Under the pieces are notes generated by a model, which saw nothing but the letters and a program-made list of their open reading frames with translations, was not told the origin of the DNA and searched no databases. A program made the position numbers and the translations under genes. Shown here piece by piece: positions 1-7,282 of a stretch of 8,496 bases of DNA; position 1 is the first letter of the stretch; each line of letters opens with the position of its first letter. The stretch comes from Deltaproteobacteria bacterium. Lineage in GTDB: Bacteria > Desulfobacterota > BSN033 > UBA1163. Location: the NCBI GenBank assembly GCA_016875155.1, contig VGSD01000098.1, positions 1 to 8,496 of the forward strand, written 5' to 3'.

Positions 1-2334
1 GCCTATACTTCCTATGATCAAACCGTTTTTCATATTACGATTGCCAGCCGTTATGCTGACATTGCCCTGGACATCCTGAGCGACTCGGTTCAACGCTCGA
101 CATTTGACCCTGCAGAATTTGAAAAAGAACGGGAGGTCATTCTTGAAGAGATTCGAATGGGAGAGGATGACCCGTCGAGAAAGCTCTTTAAACAGACGAT
201 GGCCACTGCTTTCCATCGCCATCCCTATGGAAGGCCGATTATCGGGTATTCGAAAACAATCAAAGCAATGACCAGGGATATGATGATATCTTTTTTCAGG
301 CGATGGTATACACCCGACCAGATGTTATTTGTAGTGGCTGGAGATTTTGACATAAAGGAGATGGAAGGGAAGGTGCGAGAGGCTTGGGTTGGATTTAAAA
401 GGGGCTCCGAGGGTATTCCGGTAAGGGCAAGAGAGCCGGAGCAGAAGGAGGTCCGGTTCAAGCTCACCTTTGGAAACTTCAAAGACACCTACCTTCAGAT
501 AGCTGTTCCAGTCACTTCTTCGGTCCATGAAGATACCCCGGCCCTCGATGTTTTTGCCCAGGTTTTAGGGGGAGGGGAAACTTCACGTCTGACCCAAAAA
601 GTGAAGCTTGAGATGGGATTGGTTCACTCGATCTATGCTTCTTCGTATACACCCAAAGAATCGGGCCTCTTTATGATTGGTGCGACCCTGCCTGCAGAGA
701 ACCTGGGGAAGGCTATCGAAGAGATACTCAAAGAGGTTAACCGTCTGGTCGTGGATGGAGTCACGGCTGAAGAACTTCACAGGGTTCGGGTCAATGTTGA
801 AAGCGATCTCATCTATGACCGGCAGACCGTCCAAGGACAGGCGCGAAAGATAGGCTATTATGAAGCCACTACTGGCGACGTCGAATTTGAGAAGCGATAC
901 ATTCAGAGCATTAATCTCCTTCAGAGTGACGATATTAGAAGAATAGGTGAAAAATATTTTAAACCCTATCGGTGGAATATCAGTCTTCTGTCACCCAATG
1001 AGAAGGCCGAGGTTGTAAAAAAGGTTTCTTTAGACTCTATTATTGAAAAATCAGTTTCCTCTAAGGATGTCTTCATCCAGAAGGGAATCGCGAGAATATC
1101 TAAAACCACTCTCAGCAACGGGATGCGTCTCATCGTCAAAGAGAACCGAACTAACCCGATCGTGTCCATTCAGGTCTCCATGCTGGCAGGTGTTCGCTAT
1201 GAGGAAGAGGCTCTCAATGGAATTAACCAGTTTATGGCAGTGATGATTACCAAGGGCACTGAGAAGCAAAGCAGCCTTCAAATCGCAAAGAAAGTGGAAA
1301 GAATGGCTGGATCACTGAGTGGGTTTTCAGGTTATAACAGCTTTGGTTTGAGTTTCACCTTTCTGAGTCAACACTTTGAAGAAGCTCTGTCCTTGCTCAG
1401 CGAGGTCCTTCGACAACCTTCCTTCGATTCGGATGAAATGGAGAAGAGGAGACGTCCTATTCTGGCTTCCATTAAACGGCAGGAGGATGACCTGGACCGA
1501 ACAGTCTTCAGACTCTTCAGAAAAGCCCTTTATGAAAAACACCCTTACCGTATGGATACGATCGGAACGCTCGATTCTGTCCAGAGGATCACCCAGAAGG
1601 ATTTGAAAGAATATTACAAGCGGATCGCGGTGCCTGAAAATATGGTTTTTTCGGTGGTGGGCGATGTTGATATCAACCAAGTGATCCAGGCTGTTCACAA
1701 CGAGTTCGGAAAGCTGAGCAAAGGTAATTTTATTCATCCTGGAGTGGTTCAGGAGCCAGCTCTCCAAAAGATGAAAAAATCTGAAGTGTTTAAAGAGAAG
1801 GAACAGGCCCATTTTGTCCTCGGATTTCTTGGCCCAACTATCCGAAGCGCCGACCGGTATGCCGTCGAAGTTCTGGATGCAGCCCTATCCGGCATGGGAG
1901 GGAGGCTTTTCTATGAGCTGAGAGATAAGGAGAGTCTTGCCTATTCATTGGCCTTTATTGCTAACGTAAATCTGGATCCAGGATATATTTGTGTCTATAT
2001 GGGGACCCATCCCGACAAGCTCGATAAAGCCATTGAGAGCGTCTTAAGGGAATTGAAGAAGGTGAAGGATGAGGGATTGACATTGGATGAGGTGGAGAGG
2101 GCCAAGCGATACCTGATTGGCAACTTTGAGATTGGACTTCAGACCAACAGCGCCCAGGCTAGCCGAATGTCCGCAGATGAACTCTATGATCTTGGATTTG
2201 ATTATTATGGAAAATATCCCGATAAGATAAAGAGTGTGTCGGTAGAGGACGTTCGCCGGATTGCAAAGCAATATTTAAACTTGGATGCTTATGCTCTTGC
2301 CATCATCCGGCCTCCGAAAGAGAAGAAGCAGTGA
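1..2334 (+). CDS. M16 family zinc peptidase (insulinase/processing-peptidase type), 5'-truncated by window edge
   Basis: The reading frame is open from base 1, so 777 residues are visible and the true start lies upstream; the ATG at 157 is internal. Family knowledge: M16 enzymes are zinc metallopeptidases built from two related halves that close around peptides. The visible part begins with AYTSYDQT, which normally follows the HxxEH zinc motif by about 30 residues, so that motif, any signal peptide and roughly 100 residues are missing. The third zinc ligand should be Glu50 (bases 148-150) in EREVILEEI. The second half starts near residue 375. Its HxxEH equivalent is degenerate (GINQFMAVMITKGT, residues 408-421: Gln, Ala and Val at the three key positions), as expected for the non-catalytic half. 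That half keeps the Arg/Tyr pair, R641 and Y648, in LRDKESLAY. Location in the cell cannot be judged without the N-terminus; periplasm or outer envelope is usual in diderms. The stop overlaps the next gene's GTG. The family call is secure; the substrate is unknown. Confidence 0.93.
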   Translation, partial: AYTSYDQTVFHITIASRYADIALDILSDSVQRSTFDPAEFEKEREVILEEIRMGEDDPSRKLFKQTMATAFHRHPYGRPIIGYSKTIKAMTRDMMISFFRRWYTPDQMLFVVAGDFDIKEMEGKVREAWVGFKRGSEGIPVRAREPEQKEVRFKLTFGNFKDTYLQIAVPVTSSVHEDTPALDVFAQVLGGGETSRLTQKVKLEMGLVHSIYASSYTPKESGLFMIGATLPAENLGKAIEEILKEVNRLVVDGVTAEELHRVRVNVESDLIYDRQTVQGQARKIGYYEATTGDVEFEKRYIQSINLLQSDDIRRIGEKYFKPYRWNISLLSPNEKAEVVKKVSLDSIIEKSVSSKDVFIQKGIARISKTTLSNGMRLIVKENRTNPIVSIQVSMLAGVRYEEEALNGINQFMAVMITKGTEKQSSLQIAKKVERMAGSLSGFSGYNSFGLSFTFLSQHFEEALSLLSEVLRQPSFDSDEMEKRRRPILASIKRQEDDLDRTVFRLFRKALYEKHPYRMDTIGTLDSVQRITQKDLKEYYKRIAVPENMVFSVVGDVDINQVIQAVHNEFGKLSKGNFIHPGVVQEPALQKMKKSEVFKEKEQAHFVLGFLGPTIRSADRYAVEVLDAALSGMGGRLFYELRDKESLAYSLAFIANVNLDPGYICVYMGTHPDKLDKAIESVLRELKKVKDEGLTLDEVERAKRYLIGNFEIGLQTNSAQASRMSADELYDLGFDYYGKYPDKIKSVSVEDVRRIAKQYLNLDAYALAIIRPPKEKKQ

Positions 2335-3149
2335 CTTCACGGATTCGGATCAAATATTTCTCTCTGAGGGACACGCTGGAATGCGGACAGTTTTTCCGAT
2401 TTACCAAGGCGCTTGATACCTACCTTATCCATTCCTCTGGTAAGACCTTCTCTCTTTTTCAAAAAGGGGATTCGCTCTTTTATGATGGAGTCAAAGAATC
2501 TTTCCTTAGACACTTTTTCCGACTCGAAGATGACGAAGATGCGATTCTGAGGGAGATCGATTGCGATCCAATCATCCATCGGGCTATCGAGCAGTACCAG
2601 GGGTTGAGACTGATCCGACAGGACCCCTGGGAGTGCCTTTTCTCCTTCTTATGTTCTTCTGCTAAAGCCATCCCCCATATCCGCACGATGGTTGAACTTC
2701 TCTGCAAATCGTCAGGGGAAAAGGTCATTCAGGGTGATTATGTGGGTTATGGTTTCCCGGAACCTCAAAGCATCAAGGATGGATTCCAATTGGAATCGGT
2801 TAAGGCAGGGTTCAGAACAGATTATTTAGTTAAGGCCAATCAAGGCATCCATCGGAGCCAACTTCTGGAAATGAAAAACCTATCCTATCCGGAAGCGAAA
2901 AAGAGATTGATGGGCCTTTCGGGTGTAGGAAAGAAGGTGGCGGATTGCGTCCTCCTCTATTCACTCGATTTTCTCGAAGCCTTTCCGCTTGATACGTGGA
3001 TTAAGAAGGGATTACAGAAGGCCTATTTTAATGGGGAAAAAATCGGAGAGAAGAAGATGGAACAATTTGTCCGGAGCCATTTTGGCCCCTACGCAGGTTA
3101 CGCTCAGCTCTATCTCTACCATTTCTGGAGAACCCAAGGATTTTCGTAG
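2331..3149 (+). CDS. OGG1-type 8-oxoguanine DNA glycosylase/AP lyase (HhH-GPD superfamily)
   Basis: This is a 272-residue protein starting at GTG 2331, inside the stop of the upstream peptidase (GTGA overlap) and behind a purine-rich stretch at 2317-2328. Family knowledge: OGG enzymes remove 8-oxoguanine from DNA and nick the backbone through a lysine Schiff base. The N-terminal OGG domain contains LECGQFFRF (residues 16-24; the glycine matches human Gly42). The HhH-GPD domain has QDPWECLFSFLCSS (97-110), a helix-hairpin-helix GLSGVGKKVADC (195-206) with catalytic Lys202 (human Lys249) and Cys206 (Cys253), Asp221 in PLDTW (Asp268), and FGPYAGYAQ with Gln259 (Gln315). By-eye alignment shows substitutions at DNA-contact sites: human Asn149 is Ala111, Arg154 is His116, Tyr203 is Phe161 and Phe319 is Tyr263, while Arg204 is kept as Arg162. 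Bacterial annotation often names such proteins 'DNA-3-methyladenine glycosylase', but the N-terminal domain and motifs favour OGG. Opposite-base specificity may differ from human OGG1. Confidence 0.88.
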   Translation: MTSRIRIKYFSLRDTLECGQFFRFTKALDTYLIHSSGKTFSLFQKGDSLFYDGVKESFLRHFFRLEDDEDAILREIDCDPIIHRAIEQYQGLRLIRQDPWECLFSFLCSSAKAIPHIRTMVELLCKSSGEKVIQGDYVGYGFPEPQSIKDGFQLESVKAGFRTDYLVKANQGIHRSQLLEMKNLSYPEAKKRLMGLSGVGKKVADCVLLYSLDFLEAFPLDTWIKKGLQKAYFNGEKIGEKKMEQFVRSHFGPYAGYAQLYLYHFWRTQGFS

Positions 3150-3194
3150 CAGTCTGTTCTCTTCAGTTGTTATACGTATCTCAGGAATTATCTG

Positions 3195-3223
3195 TTGAAA
3201 CCTCTTTTCATCCATTATATAAT
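3195..3223 (+). promoter_or_regulatory. Predicted sigma70-type promoter of secA
   Basis: The -35 box TTGAAA (3195-3200) and a perfect -10 box TATAAT (3218-3223) are separated by exactly 17 bp, in the only gap before secA. Transcription would start near 3230, giving a leader of about 35 nucleotides before the ATG at 3265. The surroundings are AT-rich, unlike the flanking genes. I see no SecM-like arrest peptide and no attenuator hairpin in the 115-base gap, so regulation of the E. coli secM type is not evident. This is a motif-based prediction, with unusually good agreement to consensus. Confidence 0.75.
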
Positions 3224-3264
3224 TTTTAAAAATTAAAGAAATCAGATGCGGGGTAAGTCATTTT

Positions 3265-5952
3265 ATGCTTGGTTCACTCATTAAGAAGATTTTCGGAAGT
3301 AAGAACGAGAGGGAGTTAAAAAGAATCCAGCCACTTGTCCTGCAGATCAATGACCTTGAGTCCAGGGTTCACCCTCTGAATGACGATCAACTCAGGGCAA
3401 AGACAGGGGAGTTCAAAGAGAGGATCGAAAGGGGAGAGTCGCTCGATGAGATTCTTCCTGAAGCCTTTGCCGTTGTCCGTGAGGCAGCCCGGAGAACTCT
3501 TGGGGAGCGACCCTACGACGTCCAGTTGATCGGAGGAGTTGTGCTCCATGAGGGGAAGATATCCGAAATGGCAACCGGTGAGGGAAAAACACTGGTTGCT
3601 ACACTTCCAGCCTATTTGAATGCATTAGAGGGAAAGGGCGTCCATATTGTTACAGTGAATGACTACCTGGCAAAAAGGGACAGCGAATGGATGGGAGCCA
3701 TCTACAGATTCCTGGGCCTCTCTGTCGGGGTGATTGTTCATGAGTTGAATGACCAGGAGCGGAAGCAGGCATACGGTTCGGATATCACCTACGGGACGAA
3801 TAATGAGTTCGGTTTTGACTACCTTCGGGACAATATGAAGTTCGATATTCAGGATTATGTCCAGAGGGATCTAAATTACGCCATTGTGGACGAGGTGGAC
3901 AGCATCCTAGTTGATGAAGCGCGAACTCCTCTCATCATCTCTGGACCCACTGAGGAGTCGACTGATAAATATTATAAAATCAACCGGATCATTCCGAGTT
4001 TAAAGCAGGGGAACCATTACCAGATCGAAGAGAAGACCCACACCGCTTTTCTGACAGAAGAGGGAGTGGCACAGGTGGAGAGACTGCTCCATGTTGAAAA
4101 CCTCTACGACCCAAGACAGATCGAAACTCTCCATCATGTCAATCAGGCGCTCAAAGCCCATACCCTTTTTAAGAGAGATGTGGACTATGTTGTAAAAGAA
4201 GGACAGGTGGTCATTGTTGATGAATTCACCGGCAGGTTGATGCCTGGACGGAGATGGAGCGATGGACTCCATCAGGCGGTCGAGGCCAAGGAGAATGTGA
4301 GGATCGAAAATGAAAATCAAACCCTGGCCACGGTCACCTTCCAGAACTATTTCCGAATGTATAAGAAACTGGCTGGTATGACCGGGACAGCAGACACCGA
4401 AGCAGCGGAATTCAGGAAGATTTATAATCTGGATGTCGTGGTGATTCCCACCAATATGCCCCTGATCCGGATGAATCATGCCGATGTCATTTACAAAACG
4501 GAAGAGGAGAAATTTCGTGCGGTCGTCAGAGAGATAGAAGAACTTCATCAACAGGGGCGTCCTGTTCTGGTGGGAACGATCTCCATCGAGAAGTCAGAGA
4601 GATTGAGTTTTTTCCTGAAGAAGCGCGGCATTCCACACAATGTCCTCAATGCAAAGCATCACGAGCGCGAAGCGGAAATCATCGCTCAGGCAGGAAGGGT
4701 CGGCATGGTCACCATCTCGACCAATATGGCAGGAAGAGGGACCGATATTTTACTGGGCGGAAACCCCAAATTCCTAGCCAGAACCATGATGGAAGAGAAG
4801 GAGGACCCTGGGGCGACACAGAAGGCTTATGAGGAAGCCTTTCAGAAGGCCTTTAACATCGTTCAGAAAGAGAAGGAGAAGGTTGTCCAAACGGGAGGTC
4901 TCCATGTCCTTGGAACGGAACGGCATGAAGCGAGACGGATCGATAACCAGTTAAGGGGAAGATCAGGAAGGCAAGGAGATCCGGGTTCCTCCAGATTTTA
5001 TCTCTCTTTGCAGGACGACCTGATGAGGATCTTCGGTTCAGAGAGAATCTCGAAGATCATGGACCGGCTGGGCATTGAGGAGGATCAGCCTATCGAGCAT
5101 AACCTTGTGACCAGGGCGATCGAGAATGCGCAGAAGAAAGTCGAAGGCCATAACTTTGAGATTCGGAAACATTTGCTGGAATACGATACCGTGATGAATA
5201 AACAGAGAGAGGTGATCTATACCCAGCGGAGAGAAGTTCTGGCTGGAGAGGACCTGAAAGAGTCTGTGCTGGAGATGGTAGAGGAACAGGCCGAGGGGCT
5301 TGTCGACCTCTATATTGATGAGAAGGCACACCCCGAGGATTGGGACCTGAAAGGTCTCCATGATGCCATCTATCAACAGTTTTCCTTCCGGTGGTCCGCT
5401 CCATCCCATGAAGAAGATGGCTTAAATCGGGAAAGGTTGACAGACTTGATCATCGAGAAGGCAAAAGAGATCTACCTGAAAAAAGAGGAGGAGTTCGGAG
5501 AAGGTGCCCTTCGCTATCTCGAAAAGGTGATCATGCTCCAATCGGTTGACCACCACTGGAAAGACCATCTTCTTGCGATCGATCAGTTAAAGGAGGGAAT
5601 CGGATTAAGAGGGTATGGTCAGAAAGATCCCAGGATAGAGTATCAGAAAGAAGCCTATCAGATGTTCCTTGAGATGCTGGACCGGATTAAGAGGGATACG
5701 ATTGAGAAGCTCTTTGCCGTCCAGATTGCAAAGGATCAGGAAGTGCGTGAGATCAAGACAGAACGAAAGCAGACCTTTGTCATGAGCCGGGGGCAGGAAG
5801 CTGCTGCCCAAAGGGGCGGTCAGACCGAAGATGGAAAAGGGGTGACCGTGCGACGAGAAGGAAAGAAGGTGGGCCGCAATGATCCCTGCCCATGTGGAAG
5901 CGGAAAGAAGTATAAGAAGTGCTGTCTCGAAAAAGAGGAAGCAAGAGCTTAA
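3265..5952 (+). CDS. secA: Preprotein translocase ATPase subunit SecA
   Basis: SecA is the cytoplasmic motor that pushes unfolded preproteins through SecYEG using ATP. The 895 residues match the usual full length (about 900), and the N-terminus ([20 protein letters not shown]) is typical. Motifs in order: Walker A TGEGKT (104-109), [16 protein letters not shown] (175-190), Walker B DEVD (209-212), preprotein cross-linking domain roughly 220-370, GMTGTADTE (371-379), [11 protein letters not shown] (485-495) and the arginine-finger motif [11 protein letters not shown] (564-574) in the second motor domain. A helical scaffold/wing region follows, then the two-helix-finger region around [10 protein letters not shown] (760-769). 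The tail is a SEC-C zinc motif with Cys875, Cys877, Cys886 and Cys887, a site known for SecB and ribosome contact. A ribosome binding site with a GGGG core (3250-3253) lies 11 bases before the ATG. The gene has its own predicted promoter. The C-terminal linker (about 830-870) is low-complexity, as in the family. No missing catalytic residue is seen. Confidence 0.99.
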   Translation: MLGSLIKKIFGSKNERELKRIQPLVLQINDLESRVHPLNDDQLRAKTGEFKERIERGESLDEILPEAFAVVREAARRTLGERPYDVQLIGGVVLHEGKISEMATGEGKTLVATLPAYLNALEGKGVHIVTVNDYLAKRDSEWMGAIYRFLGLSVGVIVHELNDQERKQAYGSDITYGTNNEFGFDYLRDNMKFDIQDYVQRDLNYAIVDEVDSILVDEARTPLIISGPTEESTDKYYKINRIIPSLKQGNHYQIEEKTHTAFLTEEGVAQVERLLHVENLYDPRQIETLHHVNQALKAHTLFKRDVDYVVKEGQVVIVDEFTGRLMPGRRWSDGLHQAVEAKENVRIENENQTLATVTFQNYFRMYKKLAGMTGTADTEAAEFRKIYNLDVVVIPTNMPLIRMNHADVIYKTEEEKFRAVVREIEELHQQGRPVLVGTISIEKSERLSFFLKKRGIPHNVLNAKHHEREAEIIAQAGRVGMVTISTNMAGRGTDILLGGNPKFLARTMMEEKEDPGATQKAYEEAFQKAFNIVQKEKEKVVQTGGLHVLGTERHEARRIDNQLRGRSGRQGDPGSSRFYLSLQDDLMRIFGSERISKIMDRLGIEEDQPIEHNLVTRAIENAQKKVEGHNFEIRKHLLEYDTVMNKQREVIYTQRREVLAGEDLKESVLEMVEEQAEGLVDLYIDEKAHPEDWDLKGLHDAIYQQFSFRWSAPSHEEDGLNRERLTDLIIEKAKEIYLKKEEEFGEGALRYLEKVIMLQSVDHHWKDHLLAIDQLKEGIGLRGYGQKDPRIEYQKEAYQMFLEMLDRIKRDTIEKLFAVQIAKDQEVREIKTERKQTFVMSRGQEAAAQRGGQTEDGKGVTVRREGKKVGRNDPCPCGSGKKYKKCCLEKEEARA

Positions 5953-5956
5953 AAAA

Positions 5957-5991
5957 GTTGCAAGTTGCGAGTTCCAAGTTACAAGTTAAAA
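5957..5991. repeat. Five tandem 7-bp repeats, consensus GTTnCAA, in the secA-argJ gap
   Basis: Starting five bases after the secA stop codon there are five head-to-tail heptamers: GTTGCAA, GTTGCGA, GTTCCAA, GTTACAA and GTTAAAA. GTT begins every unit and the variation falls at unit positions 4-6, so the array is an exact 35-bp, period-7 structure. It is non-coding in this context. Function is unknown: candidates are slippage-generated sequence, a binding array for a protein contacting one face every 7 bp, or a dispersed repeat family found elsewhere in the genome. There is no sequence relation to the GC-rich element that follows. Confidence 0.85.
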
Positions 5992-6021
5992 CAATAATTG
6001 ACAAATTCGCATGATAAAAGA

Positions 6022-6063
6022 CCTCCCTCTCCCCTGGTGGGAGAGGGTAAGGGTGAGGGGGAG
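6022..6063. repeat. GC-rich palindromic interspersed repeat element upstream of argJ
   Basis: CCCTCTCCC (6025-6033) and GGGAGAGGG (6039-6047) form a perfect 9-bp stem with a 5-base loop. The right arm is followed by TAA and a near-copy of itself, GGGTGAGGG (6051-6059). Translated fragments of this element (PSPLVGEGKGEGE in one direction, HPYPLPPGERE in the other) are, as I recall, a recurrent signature of short palindromic repeats scattered between genes in many environmental bacterial genomes. The element ends at the argJ ATG and its right end forms the ribosome binding site. No T-run follows the stem, so it is not an intrinsic terminator on the + strand. Dispersal in this genome cannot be tested from one copy. 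Confidence 0.8.
6055..6063 (+). promoter_or_regulatory. Ribosome binding site of argJ, embedded in the palindromic repeat
   Basis: GAGGGGGAG lies immediately upstream of the ATG at 6064 and decides the start. The alternative upstream TTG at 5998 has no such site and would add 22 residues read from repeat sequence. The purine run is close to the start codon, and its 5' half belongs to the repeat element. Confidence 0.65.
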
Positions 6064-7260
6064 ATGAAATCACACGACTTCAGAGTGCCAGGTTTTCAAT
6101 TTGCTGGGATATCGGCGGGGATTAAAAAGAATGGAAAAAAAGACTTGGCTTTGATTTATTCAGAGGTTCCTGCTCAGGTCGCGGGAATTTTTACCACCAA
6201 CGCCGTTAAAGCCGCTCCGGTTCGAATCGGGATGGAACGAATTAAGAATGGAGTCGGCCAGGCAGTGATCATTAATAGTGGTAATGCCAATGCCTGCACA
6301 GGAGGCCAGGGTCTCAAGGATGCACAACAGATATCTTCATGGGTGGCGAAAGGGTTAGGGATTGATGAGAAACTGATCTTTCCTGCTTCCACAGGGGTCA
6401 TCGGAGTGCCGCTTCCCTTGCAAAAGTTCGAAGATGGAGTTCCGAAACTGATTCGGTCCCTTTCTTCGGATGGATGGATGAATACGGTTGAAGCCATCAT
6501 GACCACAGACGCTTTTCAAAAGGTTGAAACGGCGACCTGCAGAATAAAAGGAAAGACCGTGAAATTGTGTGGAATGGTGAAAGGGGCGGGGATGATTCGG
6601 CCAAACATGGCAACGATGCTTTCGTTCCTTGTCACCGATGCTAATATTAAAGCTTCCCTTCTTCAAAAGATGCTACAGAAAGCTGCCGAAGTTTCATACA
6701 ATAGCATTACGGTAGATGGAGACACGAGCACCAATGATACGGTTCTCCTCTTTGCAAACGGAAAGGCAGGACATCCTCAACTGATGCACATAGACCGTAA
6801 TGGAGAAGCATTCCAGGCAATGTTGAACAAGGTATGTAGTCATCTGGCAAAGAGTGTAGTAAAAGATGGAGAGGGAGCTACCAAATTTGTCGAGATTCTT
6901 GTCTCAGGAGCGAGAAACAGAGAGGATGCTAAAAAAGCCGCTTATGCAATTGGACATTCTCCATTGGTGAAGACCGCTTTCTTCGGCGAAGATGCCAACT
7001 GGGGAAGAATCCTCTGCGCCTTAGGGTATTCGGGCGCCCGGATTCATCCCGATCGAGTTGATGTTTTGTTCAATCAATATCCCATTGTTAAAAATGGGAT
7101 GGGTGTTGGGGGGAAGCTTGAAGAGAAGGCGGGAAAAATTCTAAAGGAGAAATCATTCAGGATTACCATTAACCTTCATCAGGGGAAGGCTTCATATCTC
7201 CTTTTTACCACAGATCTCTCTTTTGAATACGTGAAAATCAACGCCTCCTACCGCTCTTAA
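6064..7260 (+). CDS. argJ: Bifunctional glutamate N-acetyltransferase / ornithine acetyltransferase ArgJ
   Basis: ArgJ moves the acetyl group from N-acetylornithine to glutamate, recycling it in arginine biosynthesis; bifunctional forms also use acetyl-CoA. The protein has 398 residues from ATG 6064, the usual family length, and opens with VPGFQFAGISAGIKKNG. Key motifs are NSGNANACTG (71-80), STGVIGVPLP (109-118, the oxyanion-hole Thr-Gly), MVKGAGMIRPNMATML (171-186) and DGDTSTNDT (218-226). The precursor should cleave itself between Ala183 and Thr184, giving alpha and beta chains with Thr184 as N-terminal nucleophile. The C-terminus (YVKINASYRS) is canonical. The start at 6064 was chosen for its ribosome binding site and family length; the frame stays open upstream to a TTG at 5998, but those codons are repeat sequence. 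The gap to secA is 111 bases with no convincing promoter, so read-through from secA is plausible. Whether it is bifunctional or only an ornithine acetyltransferase cannot be told from sequence. Confidence 0.97.
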   Translation: MKSHDFRVPGFQFAGISAGIKKNGKKDLALIYSEVPAQVAGIFTTNAVKAAPVRIGMERIKNGVGQAVIINSGNANACTGGQGLKDAQQISSWVAKGLGIDEKLIFPASTGVIGVPLPLQKFEDGVPKLIRSLSSDGWMNTVEAIMTTDAFQKVETATCRIKGKTVKLCGMVKGAGMIRPNMATMLSFLVTDANIKASLLQKMLQKAAEVSYNSITVDGDTSTNDTVLLFANGKAGHPQLMHIDRNGEAFQAMLNKVCSHLAKSVVKDGEGATKFVEILVSGARNREDAKKAAYAIGHSPLVKTAFFGEDANWGRILCALGYSGARIHPDRVDVLFNQYPIVKNGMGVGGKLEEKAGKILKEKSFRITINLHQGKASYLLFTTDLSFEYVKINASYRS

Positions 7261-7282
7261 AAAGGTCAATAGGTGTTGGTCG

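Noticed and set aside
1327..1812. Open frame of 161 codons on the - strand inside the M16 peptidase
   Set aside because: It is antisense to conserved peptidase sequence, with low-complexity translation and no independent evidence.
3172..3179. ATACGTAT palindrome in the gap before secA as an operator
   Set aside because: An 8-bp palindrome is expected by chance at this scale; it lies upstream of the -35 box and has no second copy.
4000..4551. Open frame of 183 codons on the - strand inside secA
   Set aside because: It lies entirely opposite conserved SecA coding sequence, its translation shows no recognisable domain, and no start signals support it. It is a shadow of secA codon use, as is the one at 5038-5409.
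5998..6030. TTGACA at 5998-6003 as the -35 box of an argJ promoter
   Set aside because: The hexamer is perfect, but no TATAAT-like sequence lies 15-19 bp downstream; that stretch is C- and T-rich repeat sequence.
6025..6050. The 9-bp GC stem as a Rho-independent terminator of secA
   Set aside because: The stem is followed by TAAGGG on the + strand, with no T-run, so it lacks the second half of an intrinsic terminator.
5998..6063. Upstream TTG start extending ArgJ by 22 residues
   Set aside because: The extension translates the palindromic repeat, has no ribosome binding site, and exceeds the normal ArgJ N-terminus. The ATG at 6064 fits better.
7079..7100. Perfect 8-bp inverted repeat (ATCCCATT/AATGGGAT, 6-base loop) inside argJ
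   Set aside because: It encodes the normal ArgJ segment YPIVKNGMG and sits well inside the gene; with coding constraint and one occurrence I cannot separate it from chance.
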